The notes below the pieces were generated by a model. That model saw only the letters and a program-made list of their open reading frames with translations, did not search any database and was not told where the DNA came from. A DNA stretch of 64,000 nt from Treponema sp. (GTDB taxonomy: Bacteria; Spirochaetota; Spirochaetia; Treponematales; Treponemataceae): positions 1 to 64,000 of the forward strand of contig JAEETM010000004.1 in the NCBI GenBank assembly GCA_016290335.1, written 5' to 3'. This document shows, in pieces, positions 36,465 to 44,858 of this stretch (position 1 is its first letter; each line of letters starts with the position of its first letter). The position numbers and the translations under genes are program-made.

Positions 36465-37139
36465 ATGATTTTACGAAAAAATATTCTTTTAAAAAGTCTA
36501 CTATTTGTATTATTTGCAATAACTTTTGTTTCCTGTCAGTCTACTCCAAAAAGTGATGATGAAGAAACTGTTACCATACCGTCAGAGGATTCTGAAACCG
36601 AAACACCAGAAGCTCCAGTCCCACAAAAAATTGTCATTTCCAGAAGAATTGCAGATAAAGGCCAGCTTACTGCCACTCAGCTTGCAGACTTTTTCCTTTT
36701 ACAACGCCCTGATTACGATTACATAGAAATAGTACATTTTGCACAGTATTACATTGTAGAAGCAGCCGCAGAAGGAATAAACTCCGATGTAGCTTTTGCC
36801 CAGATGTGTCTTGAAACAGGTTATCTTCGGTTTGGCGGACTTGTACAACCAGAGTTCCACAACTACTGCGGACTAGGCGCAATGGATGCAGAAAATCCGG
36901 GCTGTATTTTTGAAACAGAGCAGCTGGGCGTAAGAGCCCATATCCAGCACCTGCAGGCATACGCCACCCACGAAGACGAGCCCTTAAACAACGAGCTTAT
37001 TGACCCACGCTACAACTGGGTTCATAAAACAAAGTACATAGAGACAATAGACGGGCTTGCCGGCACCTGGGCCACAGACCCGAATTATGCAATTAAAATA
37101 GAAAGCATTCTATCCCGCATGGAAGAAATGGTGAATTAA
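36465..37139 (+). CDS. Glucosaminidase-domain lipoprotein (peptidoglycan hydrolase)
   Basis: A lipobox (FAITFVSC) follows MILRKNILLKSLL. After an acidic Pro-rich linker, residues ~75-224 form an N-acetylglucosaminidase domain: GINSDVAFAQMCLETGYLRFGG with the catalytic Glu, and YIETIDGLAGTWATDPNYA. It should cut peptidoglycan glycan strands at the outer face of the cytoplasmic membrane or in the periplasm. I start at 36465 because the signal peptide begins there; an upstream ATG at 36405 overlaps radC and gives no signal. It overlaps the pyrH stop by 4 bp, convergently. Confidence 0.85.
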   Translation: MILRKNILLKSLLFVLFAITFVSCQSTPKSDDEETVTIPSEDSETETPEAPVPQKIVISRRIADKGQLTATQLADFFLLQRPDYDYIEIVHFAQYYIVEAAAEGINSDVAFAQMCLETGYLRFGGLVQPEFHNYCGLGAMDAENPGCIFETEQLGVRAHIQHLQAYATHEDEPLNNELIDPRYNWVHKTKYIETIDGLAGTWATDPNYAIKIESILSRMEEMVN

Positions 37140-37834
37140 CCAATTGTTGTACCAATAAAGTCCTTTCCTTCAAGAATTGCCTGAATATTAGCAATATTCT
37201 TTCCGCCTGCGCAGATAACTTTCATTCCGTCGGCTTCTGCCTTTTTAGAAGCAATCGGGTCAAACGGACAGTTTTTGCCAGGTGTCCATTCATCACCAAC
37301 CATTTTTCTAAACTCAGCCCAGGAAATTGTGTCGAGAGGTTTTGCATCAGGATTCTTTTTAGGGTCATCGGTGAAAACCTTTTCTATATTTGAAAGATTT
37401 ACGATTGTTTTTGCATCAAACTTTTCGCCAAGATAAACAGCATCTGTATCTGTAGAAAAACCAGGTTTCCAGCCGCTTGCAACAAGAACCTTTCCGTCAA
37501 AGCTTAAATCTTCGAGCGTAGGATTATAAACAACATCGTTTTTGCAGTAATCACCAAAGCAGGCTTTTAAAAGCTGTGCGTTTATACGTGTTGCCATAAT
37601 TCCAATCCAGTCTGCCGCATTTGCATCAAAGCTAAAGCCTGTTTTTTCTGAAACTTCTTTATAAGCATTCTGATAGAATCTTGCTGGAGCACCACCACCT
37701 GCTACAAGAATAAGTTTATTATCTTTGTCGCTGTCGAGCCATTTCTTACACATATTTACAAAGCTGCTCAAAAACTCTGAATCTGGTCTGTCTGGAGCAA
37801 TAATTGAACCGCCTACACTTAAAATCTTTGTCAT
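37136..37834 (-). CDS. pyrH: UMP kinase of the archaeal/spirochaete type
   Basis: An amino-acid-kinase-family protein of 232 residues that phosphorylates UMP to UDP. The N-terminal KILSVGGSIIAPD is the phosphate-binding loop; LILVAGGGAPARFYQ and VVNLSNIEKVFTDDPKKNPDA-like segments (the latter spans the nucleotide site) match the TIGR02076 group, which by my recollection contains archaeal and spirochaete enzymes rather than the usual bacterial PyrH. I start at 37834 (MTKILSVGG); 37843 is possible. Confidence 0.85.
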   Translation of the reverse strand: MTKILSVGGSIIAPDRPDSEFLSSFVNMCKKWLDSDKDNKLILVAGGGAPARFYQNAYKEVSEKTGFSFDANAADWIGIMATRINAQLLKACFGDYCKNDVVYNPTLEDLSFDGKVLVASGWKPGFSTDTDAVYLGEKFDAKTIVNLSNIEKVFTDDPKKNPDAKPLDTISWAEFRKMVGDEWTPGKNCPFDPIASKKAEADGMKVICAGGKNIANIQAILEGKDFIGTTIG

Positions 37835-37888
37835 AATTTTCACCTCTATTCTATATAGAAATTATAGCACAATACAATTTGCGCCTTA

Positions 37889-39592
37889 TTAGTATACACC
37901 TTTTATAACAGAACTGCTCCAATAAGAGCTGTATTCTGCTGTGTTTGCAGAAGCTTCTTCCCAAATTGTCTGCAAGGCAAAAGATTTAGGATACTGTACG
38001 ATTTTGTTATCCTGACTAAAGGGTTTAAGCTGCTTCATACCGCGAGAAAAAACAATTCTGTGAGAATCTACATTTCCAAAATAAAAAGCCCTTTCATCAA
38101 TAACTTCCGGCCATTTTTTGTATTCCATGCCGGCGCCCAAAGCTGTATCAACTGGAATCCAGCCAATTCCCTGAATGTAAAACTCTGTCCACCAGTGGGG
38201 CTGAGTCATTAAATCCTGCCCGATAAGTACACCGGCATCAATTAAACTCGGGATTCCAGCCGCCCTGAACAAAGCTGTACAGATAACTGCAAAGTCGTAA
38301 GCATCACCAGATTTTTTGGAAAGCAAATCAAGCGGCGAAGCATCATTTTTTCTGACCTTTTCCTGAATCTTATAGTTATCGAGCATATAATTATAGATAA
38401 GCTTTGCCCGTCTGTAATAATTTGTTTCTTTTCCAATAATTGATTTTACAAGCTTTTTGATTTCTTCATCACCAGCCGGAATAATTTCATCATCTTTTAC
38501 AAGAGAAGCATAACGACTTTCGCTCATACCTTTGTAGTCCCCTATTTTATCCGGAACAACAGAAGTTCTTATTTCGTAAACAGGAAGAACAAAAGTCTGC
38601 TTAAAAACACTCTTTGGTAAATTATTACGTTTTTTTGTAATCTGATGAATTATACAGTTCTGATAATTATTCATTAAAGGTTCAGGAGAAATCTCTGTAA
38701 TTTCTACCGAAGGCTGCGAAGGCGTTTCTACAGGAACCGGACAGCGCAGAGTAATTGTAGAAATATCTGTTGTAATAACGTCAGAAATATCTGCGGTATA
38801 CTGAACAAGATAAATCTTTTTGGAAACAAACTCTTTATAGCCCTTCTGCCGTAGAATTGTAATATCCTTTGGCTCTGATTTTTCTTTTCCCGTATCTACA
38901 ATTACAAGTCCGGTATAAGCTCCATCTGGAATCCGCACCCGAATCTCTGAATTATCCCAGTATTCATAATCACCATTAAAATCAGAAGCGGCAATCATAT
39001 TTTCTGTAAGAAGAGCCTTTGTTTTATAATCAGAATCTTTTATTTTGTTTTCGTAATCGATTGTAAAATAAACATTTGAACGTCCCCGGGAATCGCCAAA
39101 GTTATTACCGTAAATGCTTAGAACTTCGCCAACACTAATTTTTTCAGCTGATAAAGATGTAATAACAGGTTTGTTTGTCTGCACTACTTCCGGCACCGGA
39201 ACAGGAATATCTATTTCGTTTGCAAAAAGAGCAGGCTTTGAACGCATATCCTTTGTGCCAACAACTACAAGACCATCCTGAACATTTGCAGGAAGAACAA
39301 GCTTTATGCAGTCATCACTCCAGGAAATATATGCACTGGCTGTAAGCTTTGAACCGGCAAACTCAACATAGCTCATGTCGCGGGTATCGCCAAAGTTCTT
39401 TCCATTAATAACTACAATATCACCAGGTGAACCTACAGACGGTGTAAGGGATTCAATTACTGGTTCTGTCTTCTTCTTTTTTCCTGTAATAAAAACAATC
39501 AGGACCGCAATTGCTATTAAAAATACTACAATCGCAGCCCTTACAAGAGAATATTTTCTTAAGATATAACTTAATCTATTTGAGGAGTTCAC
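37889..39592 (-). CDS. Membrane-anchored IPT/TIG and transglutaminase-like protein
   Basis: One membrane helix (IVVFLIAIAVLIVFITG-like, residues ~18-36) is followed by two IPT/TIG domains (~45-130 and ~145-250), immunoglobulin-like folds marked by INGKNFGDTRD and IYGNNFGDSRG. A transglutaminase-like domain follows at ~390-500, with ICTALFRAAGIPSLIDAG and PHWWTEFYIQGIGWIPVD; the expected catalytic Cys is near FAVICTALF. It starts at GTG overlapping the anti-sigma stop (GTGA). It is likely an envelope protein controlled by the adjacent ECF sigma unit; the exact substrate is unknown. Confidence 0.83.
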   Translation of the reverse strand: MNSSNRLSYILRKYSLVRAAIVVFLIAIAVLIVFITGKKKKTEPVIESLTPSVGSPGDIVVINGKNFGDTRDMSYVEFAGSKLTASAYISWSDDCIKLVLPANVQDGLVVVGTKDMRSKPALFANEIDIPVPVPEVVQTNKPVITSLSAEKISVGEVLSIYGNNFGDSRGRSNVYFTIDYENKIKDSDYKTKALLTENMIAASDFNGDYEYWDNSEIRVRIPDGAYTGLVIVDTGKEKSEPKDITILRQKGYKEFVSKKIYLVQYTADISDVITTDISTITLRCPVPVETPSQPSVEITEISPEPLMNNYQNCIIHQITKKRNNLPKSVFKQTFVLPVYEIRTSVVPDKIGDYKGMSESRYASLVKDDEIIPAGDEEIKKLVKSIIGKETNYYRRAKLIYNYMLDNYKIQEKVRKNDASPLDLLSKKSGDAYDFAVICTALFRAAGIPSLIDAGVLIGQDLMTQPHWWTEFYIQGIGWIPVDTALGAGMEYKKWPEVIDERAFYFGNVDSHRIVFSRGMKQLKPFSQDNKIVQYPKSFALQTIWEEASANTAEYSSYWSSSVIKGVY

Positions 39593-40275
39593 TCAGTCTG
39601 ACCAGCTTCATTTTCAGGTAAATAATGTGTAGACGGTACAAAAGCACTATTCATAGCAGGAATAGTAATTTTGATTGTAAGAGAATTGTCACCTTCAAAA
39701 GCAGGTCTGAAAACATCAACATCAGTAAGGAACAGGCCTTCGTTTGTTTTTGTGTTTATATTCTGAGCCAGATTATTAGTTCCGTTAGAAACCTGCATTA
39801 CAGAACTCTGAATGTTACCGGAAACAATAACTCCATTTCCACCGCCAACAGAAACGTTTGTTACCGGCTGCATTGAACTTGCATTGATATTAGCAACTGT
39901 TGTGCTTCCAGCTTCAACTGAAGAACCCTTTGAATTAAGTCTGAGCGGAATTATAAGGGCAAAAACCATTGCTGCAGCAGCGGCTGAACAGATATATTTC
40001 CAGCTTGAATGAGTTTTTCTTTCAGCATTATGTATATTTTTTGTATAAGCCATTCTTGACATAAGCTTTTCATAGCTTTTTTCAAGTCGGGCATCATCCA
40101 TTTCGATTGATTTTGAATCAGACTCAAATAATTCGTGAAGCTTACGGATATTTTCAAGTTTACGCTGACATTCAGGGCAAACCTTTATATGAGACTCGTA
40201 CTCTGCCTTATGAGCTTCAGGCATTTCGTTATCTAAATAAATTGAATGAAGATCATCAGTTGGACAAAAAGACAT
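39589..40275 (-). CDS. Anti-sigma factor with zf-HC2 domain
   Basis: Residues 1-45 form a zinc-binding anti-sigma domain (HKAEYESHIKVCPECQRKL, giving H-x3-C-x2-C), which should bind the ECF sigma factor encoded upstream. A membrane helix lies at ~95-110 (SAAAAAMVFALIIPL), and the remainder is an extracytoplasmic Asn/Ser/Val-rich region. The start overlaps the sigma gene by 20 bp and the stop overlaps the transglutaminase gene, so the three are one translation-coupled unit. Confidence 0.87.
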   Translation of the reverse strand: MSFCPTDDLHSIYLDNEMPEAHKAEYESHIKVCPECQRKLENIRKLHELFESDSKSIEMDDARLEKSYEKLMSRMAYTKNIHNAERKTHSSWKYICSAAAAAMVFALIIPLRLNSKGSSVEAGSTTVANINASSMQPVTNVSVGGGNGVIVSGNIQSSVMQVSNGTNNLAQNINTKTNEGLFLTDVDVFRPAFEGDNSLTIKITIPAMNSAFVPSTHYLPENEAGQTE

Positions 40276-40825
40276 CGTCTTCTCCTAATATTTTTAGTAG
40301 TTGTTCTCTTGCTCTAAAGACTCTTACCTTTACATTACCTTCTGTAATGCCAAGAACTTTTCCGATTTCTTTATAGTTGAGGTCTCCATATTCCTTCAAC
40401 ATAAGAACTTCCTGAAGATTCTTAGGCAGCTTCTGTAGAGCTTCTCTCGCCTTTTTTATAGTATCTTTCTTAAGCAAATTAACTTCGCCTGTTTCAGACT
40501 TACGATGGTCCTCATAAAGAACCTTCTCGTAAGCCTTTCGTTCTCTATCCTTGCGCTTTACATAGTTTAACGAAGCATTTTTTACAACTCTAATGAGCCA
40601 ATATTTTGCATCGTTCAAGGATGGAAAAACCAAGCTCTTTTCATTTGCTTTGATTAAAGAATCATGCACTAAATCTTCAGCAACCTCTTCATCATTTACA
40701 ATTCTGTATGATATTTTGAAGAGCATTTGCATTGAAGCTGCATAAATCTTATTAAAATCAGCTGAATTACCAGCGTTTAATGCCACCTGAATTTCAGACA
40801 GATTTCCTTCTTCCATGTTAAACAC
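40256..40825 (-). CDS. ECF-type RNA polymerase sigma factor
   Basis: A 189-residue sigma-70 family protein with region 2 (LFKISYRIVNDEEVAEDLVH) and region 4 (LQEVLMLKEYGDLNYKEIGK, ITEGNVKVRVFRAREQL). It has no region 1 or 3, typical of ECF sigma factors. GTG at 40825 has AGGAAG 5 nt upstream and is preferred to ATG 40816. The next gene is its likely anti-sigma. It follows cysS by 27 bp and may be co-transcribed with it. Confidence 0.9.
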   Translation of the reverse strand: MFNMEEGNLSEIQVALNAGNSADFNKIYAASMQMLFKISYRIVNDEEVAEDLVHDSLIKANEKSLVFPSLNDAKYWLIRVVKNASLNYVKRKDRERKAYEKVLYEDHRKSETGEVNLLKKDTIKKAREALQKLPKNLQEVLMLKEYGDLNYKEIGKVLGITEGNVKVRVFRAREQLLKILGEDDVFLSN

Positions 40826-40852
40826 ACCAACTTCCTAATAGTTACTAAATAA

Positions 40853-42403
40853 TTATTGACGCTTCCAGGTTGGACCATTAGGAGTATCAATAATAACAAC
40901 ACCCCGCGCCAACAACTGGTTACGTATTTCATCAGCACGGGCAAAGTTCTTCTCTTTTTTAGCTGCAGTTCTTTCTGCAACAAGAGCATTTATTTCTTCA
41001 GCTTCTGAATCACCGGCATGTGAATCAGCTTGATTTTCTGCTTCTGCTTTCTGTTTTTCAAGTACGGCAAATCCGCCTTTTATTACATCAAGACTCAGGA
41101 CTTCATCCATTTTATTTATTGAACTTAATGCCTGACTTGCTTTTACCCCGCCCTTACCGTTTGATTCTTTCTGCATTGCGGCAAGAGCTACAGGAGTTGC
41201 AAGGTCGTTAGAAAGGCCTTCGCGGAACTTTGCATAATTTTCTGATTCAAAATTGATTTTTCCAAGGATCTCTGCAAAGTTTTCTACGGTAAGTCCGAGT
41301 TTTTCTTCATCATTAGCCTTTGCAATAAGCTTTGCAACACGTTCGTTCAATGCCTGGCGTGAAGCTTTTGCAGAATCCATTCCGTTTATAGAGAAAGTAA
41401 GCGGTTTTCGGTAATGGCCGGTAAGGAGGAAATATCTGTAGTCGAGAGGTTCATAGCCTTTAGAAACTAAAGAAAAGCCTCTCTCCGGCGGTAAATCTGC
41501 CTGCAGCGTGATAAAGTTGCCGGTAGATTTTGACATTTTGCCGCCTTCCAGAATAAGGAACTCGTTGTGCATCCAGTAATTTACCCAAGGTCCTTTTGCG
41601 CGTTCTGCTTCGTCAAAGCTGCCTTCACTCTGGGCAATTTCGTTTGTATGATGGACCGGAACATGGTCTACACCGCCGGTATGAATGTCAAAATGTTTGC
41701 CAAGATATTTCATGCTCATTGCAGAACATTCAATATGCCAGCCAGGATAACCACGTCCCCATGGAGAATCCCAGGTCATTGCCTGATCTTCGAACTTTGA
41801 TTTTGTAAACCAGAGTACAAAGTCGCCGGGATTGCGCTTGTTCTGATCAACAACTACAACCTTTCGTTTACCGGCTCCTGCTTTGAGCTCGTCCATATTC
41901 AAGTTGGCAAGCTTACCGTAATCAGGATAGGTGGAAATATCGTAGTAGAGGTTGCCACCTGCCATATAGGTGTGACCGTTTGCTTCTATTTTTTTGATGA
42001 GCTCTATCATGTCGTTTATGTGCTCGGTTGCCTTACAGATAACATCCGGGTGGCGGATATTCAAGGCGTCCATGTCTTTCATAAAGGCGGCGGTATAGGA
42101 TTGGGCAATTTCCAAAACCGACTGATGACGTTCAGCAGCAGATTTTGCCATTTTATCTTCGCCTTCATCATTATCACCTGTTAAATGTCCAACATCAGTA
42201 ATATTCATAACATGCTTTACATCGTAGCCGAACAGTTTAAGGGTTTTATCAAGAATATCCCAGCTAACATAAGCACGCAGATTTCCAATATGAGCATAAT
42301 TATATACTGTAGGTCCGCAGCCATAAAAACCGGCAAATCCTTCTTTGAGAGGTTTAAACTCTTCCATTTTGCGACCCATAGTATTGTACAATCTTAAACT
42401 CAT
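40853..42403 (-). CDS. cysS: Cysteinyl-tRNA synthetase
   Basis: A class I synthetase of 516 residues. GCGPTVYNYAHIGNLRAYV holds the zinc Cys and the HIGH-type motif, GWHIECSAM and HTGGVDHVPVHHTNE are the zinc/Cys-binding motifs, and GGKMSKSTGN is the KMSKS loop. I start at 42403 (MSLRLYNTMG) with AGAGG 7 nt upstream; an upstream ATG at 42496 would add a stretch that does not belong to the family. The C-terminus has a long insertion (~450-490, acidic and Ala-rich) before the conserved terminal helix. Confidence 0.95.
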   Translation of the reverse strand: MSLRLYNTMGRKMEEFKPLKEGFAGFYGCGPTVYNYAHIGNLRAYVSWDILDKTLKLFGYDVKHVMNITDVGHLTGDNDEGEDKMAKSAAERHQSVLEIAQSYTAAFMKDMDALNIRHPDVICKATEHINDMIELIKKIEANGHTYMAGGNLYYDISTYPDYGKLANLNMDELKAGAGKRKVVVVDQNKRNPGDFVLWFTKSKFEDQAMTWDSPWGRGYPGWHIECSAMSMKYLGKHFDIHTGGVDHVPVHHTNEIAQSEGSFDEAERAKGPWVNYWMHNEFLILEGGKMSKSTGNFITLQADLPPERGFSLVSKGYEPLDYRYFLLTGHYRKPLTFSINGMDSAKASRQALNERVAKLIAKANDEEKLGLTVENFAEILGKINFESENYAKFREGLSNDLATPVALAAMQKESNGKGGVKASQALSSINKMDEVLSLDVIKGGFAVLEKQKAEAENQADSHAGDSEAEEINALVAERTAAKKEKNFARADEIRNQLLARGVVIIDTPNGPTWKRQ

Positions 42404-42460
42404 AATATTCCTCTTATGGGCACATATTTTATCAGATTTTTTGATTTTTCTCAATAAAAC

Positions 42461-42489
42461 TGCACATTTCTTTAAAATTATGCTATAAT
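42461..42489 (+). promoter_or_regulatory. Promoter of the first membrane regulator gene
   Basis: TGCACA (42461-42466), a 17-bp spacer and TATAAT (42484-42489) give a moderately good promoter. The start codon at 42514 follows after 24 nt, with only a weak ribosome binding site (ACGGA). Confidence 0.5.
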
Positions 42490-42513
42490 TTTCCATAAAA
42501 ACGGATAATAAAA

Positions 42514-43539
42514 ATGCTTTTCGAAAGAGTCAAACAGTTTTACAAGAAAAAATTACAGATTTCTTATTCAGATTTAAGAGATTCAAATGAGTCTAACAGA
42601 ATATCGGTTCTGGTTGTAAGCTCCCTTCTTTTGCTTTCAGATATAATCAATTTTCTTCTTCTATTTATTTTTTATCATTCCCGCTTAAAGGAACATCTGC
42701 ATTATATTATTTATCTGTGCATTTATACTCCATTAAATCTTTTTACTTTTCTTTATGCACGCCATTCAAAAAACAGCAAATACTGGGTAAAAGTAATTCC
42801 AATTTATCTGGTATTTTTTGTAGGTTTAAGTGCAAGCGTTTTCAATTTTTATTTTATGGACTCCCCTCATAACGGCTTTGTTACTTTTTTGTTATCCGGA
42901 TTTTTATTTCTGATTGTTTTTTCTTTTTCACCCTTTATTTTTATTGTTGAACTTTTAGCTGCGGCAATTATTCTTACACCGGGTGTTTACGAAACTTATG
43001 GGATTTTATCGACAATAGATTTATATGTAGTTACTATAATAATGTTCGGGCTTGCACTTTACAAAAGAAGCTTTGAGAAAAAACACTTTTTGCTCCTTAA
43101 AAACCAAAGAAAAAACCTTGAAGCAAAAACCTTTGGAAACTTTACGCTTTTGTATGACAATAAAATAATAAAGTTTCAAAGATCAAAATCAACGGAGCTT
43201 CTGGCATATCTTATTTATAAAAACGGAAGCTCTGTAAAAACAAAGGAGCTTCTTTCTGTGCTTTATGGCGAGCATGCAGATTCTGCAACTTATGGAGCAA
43301 GCCTGCGAAATCTTATTGCTGATATAAAACAGACTCTTTCCGAGCTTGAAATACAAAACTTCTTTATTACAGAATATAATAATTTCCGTATAAATCCCGA
43401 AGTTGTAAAATGCGACTATTATGATTTTCTTGCGGGTGTAAGGAGAGTTAGGAAAAGCTTTACGGGTGAGTTCATGAGCCAGTATGAATGGGCAAAAGAA
43501 ATTGCAGAGTATCTATCTGGTCTTCCACGCAAAAAATAA
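42514..43539 (+). CDS. Multi-pass membrane protein with cytosolic winged-helix-like domain, paralogue 1
   Basis: 341 residues. Residues ~28-190 hold about six hydrophobic helices with short loops. A conserved hinge (KNLEAKTFGNFTLLYDNKII) leads to a C-terminal domain ~205-300 (RSKSTELLAYLIYKNGSSVKTKELLSVLYGE..GASLRNLIADIKQTL) that resembles the winged-helix DNA-binding part of OmpR/SARP-type regulators. This suggests a one-component regulator that stays in the membrane while binding DNA. The family is not one I recognise. It diverges from cysS and is followed by a close paralogue. Confidence 0.72.
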   Translation: MLFERVKQFYKKKLQISYSDLRDSNESNRISVLVVSSLLLLSDIINFLLLFIFYHSRLKEHLHYIIYLCIYTPLNLFTFLYARHSKNSKYWVKVIPIYLVFFVGLSASVFNFYFMDSPHNGFVTFLLSGFLFLIVFSFSPFIFIVELLAAAIILTPGVYETYGILSTIDLYVVTIIMFGLALYKRSFEKKHFLLLKNQRKNLEAKTFGNFTLLYDNKIIKFQRSKSTELLAYLIYKNGSSVKTKELLSVLYGEHADSATYGASLRNLIADIKQTLSELEIQNFFITEYNNFRINPEVVKCDYYDFLAGVRRVRKSFTGEFMSQYEWAKEIAEYLSGLPRKK

Positions 43540-43581
43540 TACACAATTTCTACTATAAAATACACAATTTCCACCACAAAA
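43540..43581. repeat. Two 21-bp tandem repeats upstream of the second membrane regulator
   Basis: TACACAATTTCTACTATAAAA (21 bp, 43540-43560) is followed at once by TACACAATTTCCACCACAAAA at 43561-43581; each copy contains TACACAATTTC at the same phase. They lie directly upstream of the -35 box of the following gene. The 21-bp spacing (two helical turns) suits tandem binding by a winged-helix regulator. Confidence 0.65.
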
Positions 43582-43586
43582 ACAGT

Positions 43587-43616
43587 TTGACAAACCCGAA
43601 AAAAGCACATTATAAT
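43587..43616 (+). promoter_or_regulatory. Promoter of the second membrane regulator gene
   Basis: A consensus -35 TTGACA (43587-43592), 18-bp spacer and consensus -10 TATAAT (43611-43616). ATG 43628 is 11 nt downstream, so transcripts should be nearly leaderless; an in-frame ATG also stands at 43640. Confidence 0.8.
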
Positions 43617-43627
43617 TTTTTATTATT

Positions 43628-44686
43628 ATGAATGTTTCTATGAATAAAAACTTTTTTAAACACTATAAAGAACGTTATTATATTGAACCTTTAGATTTGG
43701 CAGATTTTGGGGAAACAAATCGTTTACATATTCTAATTGCAAGTCCTTTTGTGTTCGCTATTGGAGTGCTCGATTTAATTGTTATTTTTAGTCTTCATTT
43801 TCACAATTTAAGAGATTATATTCCATCAATAATTTATTTTGGAATCTTTACTCTTTCCGGCATTCTTATGTTTTTATGGTCACAATGGACAAAAAATGTT
43901 GACCGCCAAAAAGCTTATATCATAAAAACAATTCCCGCTTATATATTTCTTTATATAGGATTATTTGCTGGTGTTTATAATTTTCATTTACTTGGTCAGC
44001 CATTTAATGGAGTTCTTTCTTATTGTATTGCCGGCTTTGTAGCATTACTTGCATTCGACTTTTCGCCTTTATTCTATTCGCTTGCTGTTATTCTTGGACT
44101 TGCTTTTCTAATACCGGGGGTTTATAAAAATTTTGGTGTTACCGGCTTAATGGATACGATTCTGGCAGCACTTCTTATGTACTTATTTTCTCTTTACAAA
44201 CGCTTTGTTGAAAAACAATACATTTTAATGCTCAAAAAACAAAAGCAGAATCTTGAAGCTAAAACCTTTGGAAACTTTACGCTTTTGTATAACAATAAGG
44301 TCATTAAATTTAACCGTTCAAAATCTCCAGAGCTACTTGCATATCTTATTTATAAAAATGGAAGCTCGGTACAGTCAAAGGAACTGATTTCTGTGCTTTG
44401 GGGTGACCATGCAGATTCTTCACAATATGGTGCAAATCTTCGTAATCTTATTTCAGATATAAGTCATTCTCTTTCGGAGCTGCAGATTCAGAACTTCTTT
44501 ATCAGGGAATACAACAATTTACGAATTAATCCTGAAGTTATAAATTGCGACTACTATGATTTTCTTGCCGGTGACGAAAAGGCTGTAAAAAGCTTTGCCG
44601 GTGAATTTATGAGCCAATACAGCTGGGCCGAAGAAGCCGCCGCATTTATTGAACAGAAAATACAACTTGCACATCGTTCAAAATAG
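43628..44686 (+). CDS. Multi-pass membrane protein with cytosolic winged-helix-like domain, paralogue 2
   Basis: 352 residues with the same layout as the preceding gene: about six membrane helices (~30-195), the hinge QNLEAKTFGNFTLLYNNKVI and a C-terminal domain with RSKSPELLAYLIYKNGSSVQ and RNLISDISHSLSELQIQNFF. The C-terminal domains are far more alike than the membrane parts. This shows a tandem duplication with strong constraint on the putative DNA-binding domain and divergence in the sensor half. The tandem 21-bp repeats upstream may be its own or its paralogue's binding sites. Confidence 0.72.
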   Translation: MNVSMNKNFFKHYKERYYIEPLDLADFGETNRLHILIASPFVFAIGVLDLIVIFSLHFHNLRDYIPSIIYFGIFTLSGILMFLWSQWTKNVDRQKAYIIKTIPAYIFLYIGLFAGVYNFHLLGQPFNGVLSYCIAGFVALLAFDFSPLFYSLAVILGLAFLIPGVYKNFGVTGLMDTILAALLMYLFSLYKRFVEKQYILMLKKQKQNLEAKTFGNFTLLYNNKVIKFNRSKSPELLAYLIYKNGSSVQSKELISVLWGDHADSSQYGANLRNLISDISHSLSELQIQNFFIREYNNLRINPEVINCDYYDFLAGDEKAVKSFAGEFMSQYSWAEEAAAFIEQKIQLAHRSK

Positions 44687-44688
44687 TG

Positions 44689-44810
44689 CAAACATTTGGT
44701 AATTTCGTGCAGATTTAAGCTAAAACATTTGGTATTTTCGTGCATTTTCTAGTTAAAACATTTAGTAATTTCGTGCAAATTCAAGCCAAAACATTTGGTA
44801 TTTTCGGTTG
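44689..44810. repeat. 33-bp tandem repeat, three full units and a partial fourth
   Basis: Units begin at 44689, 44722, 44755 and 44788, each with the core AAACATTTGGTATTTTCGTG (small variations) and a variable 10-bp end. They fill most of the spacer before the AAA ATPase gene. There are no unique spacers between them, so this is not CRISPR. The 33-bp period is three helical turns. Confidence 0.85.
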
Positions 44811-44858
44811 TAAAATAAACAGACTCGATGTAAAATACATAAATGAGGGTATCGAGTT

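Noticed and set aside
44689..44810. Possible CRISPR array
   Set aside because: The 33-bp units are directly contiguous, with small changes and no unique spacers, and no cas gene is near.
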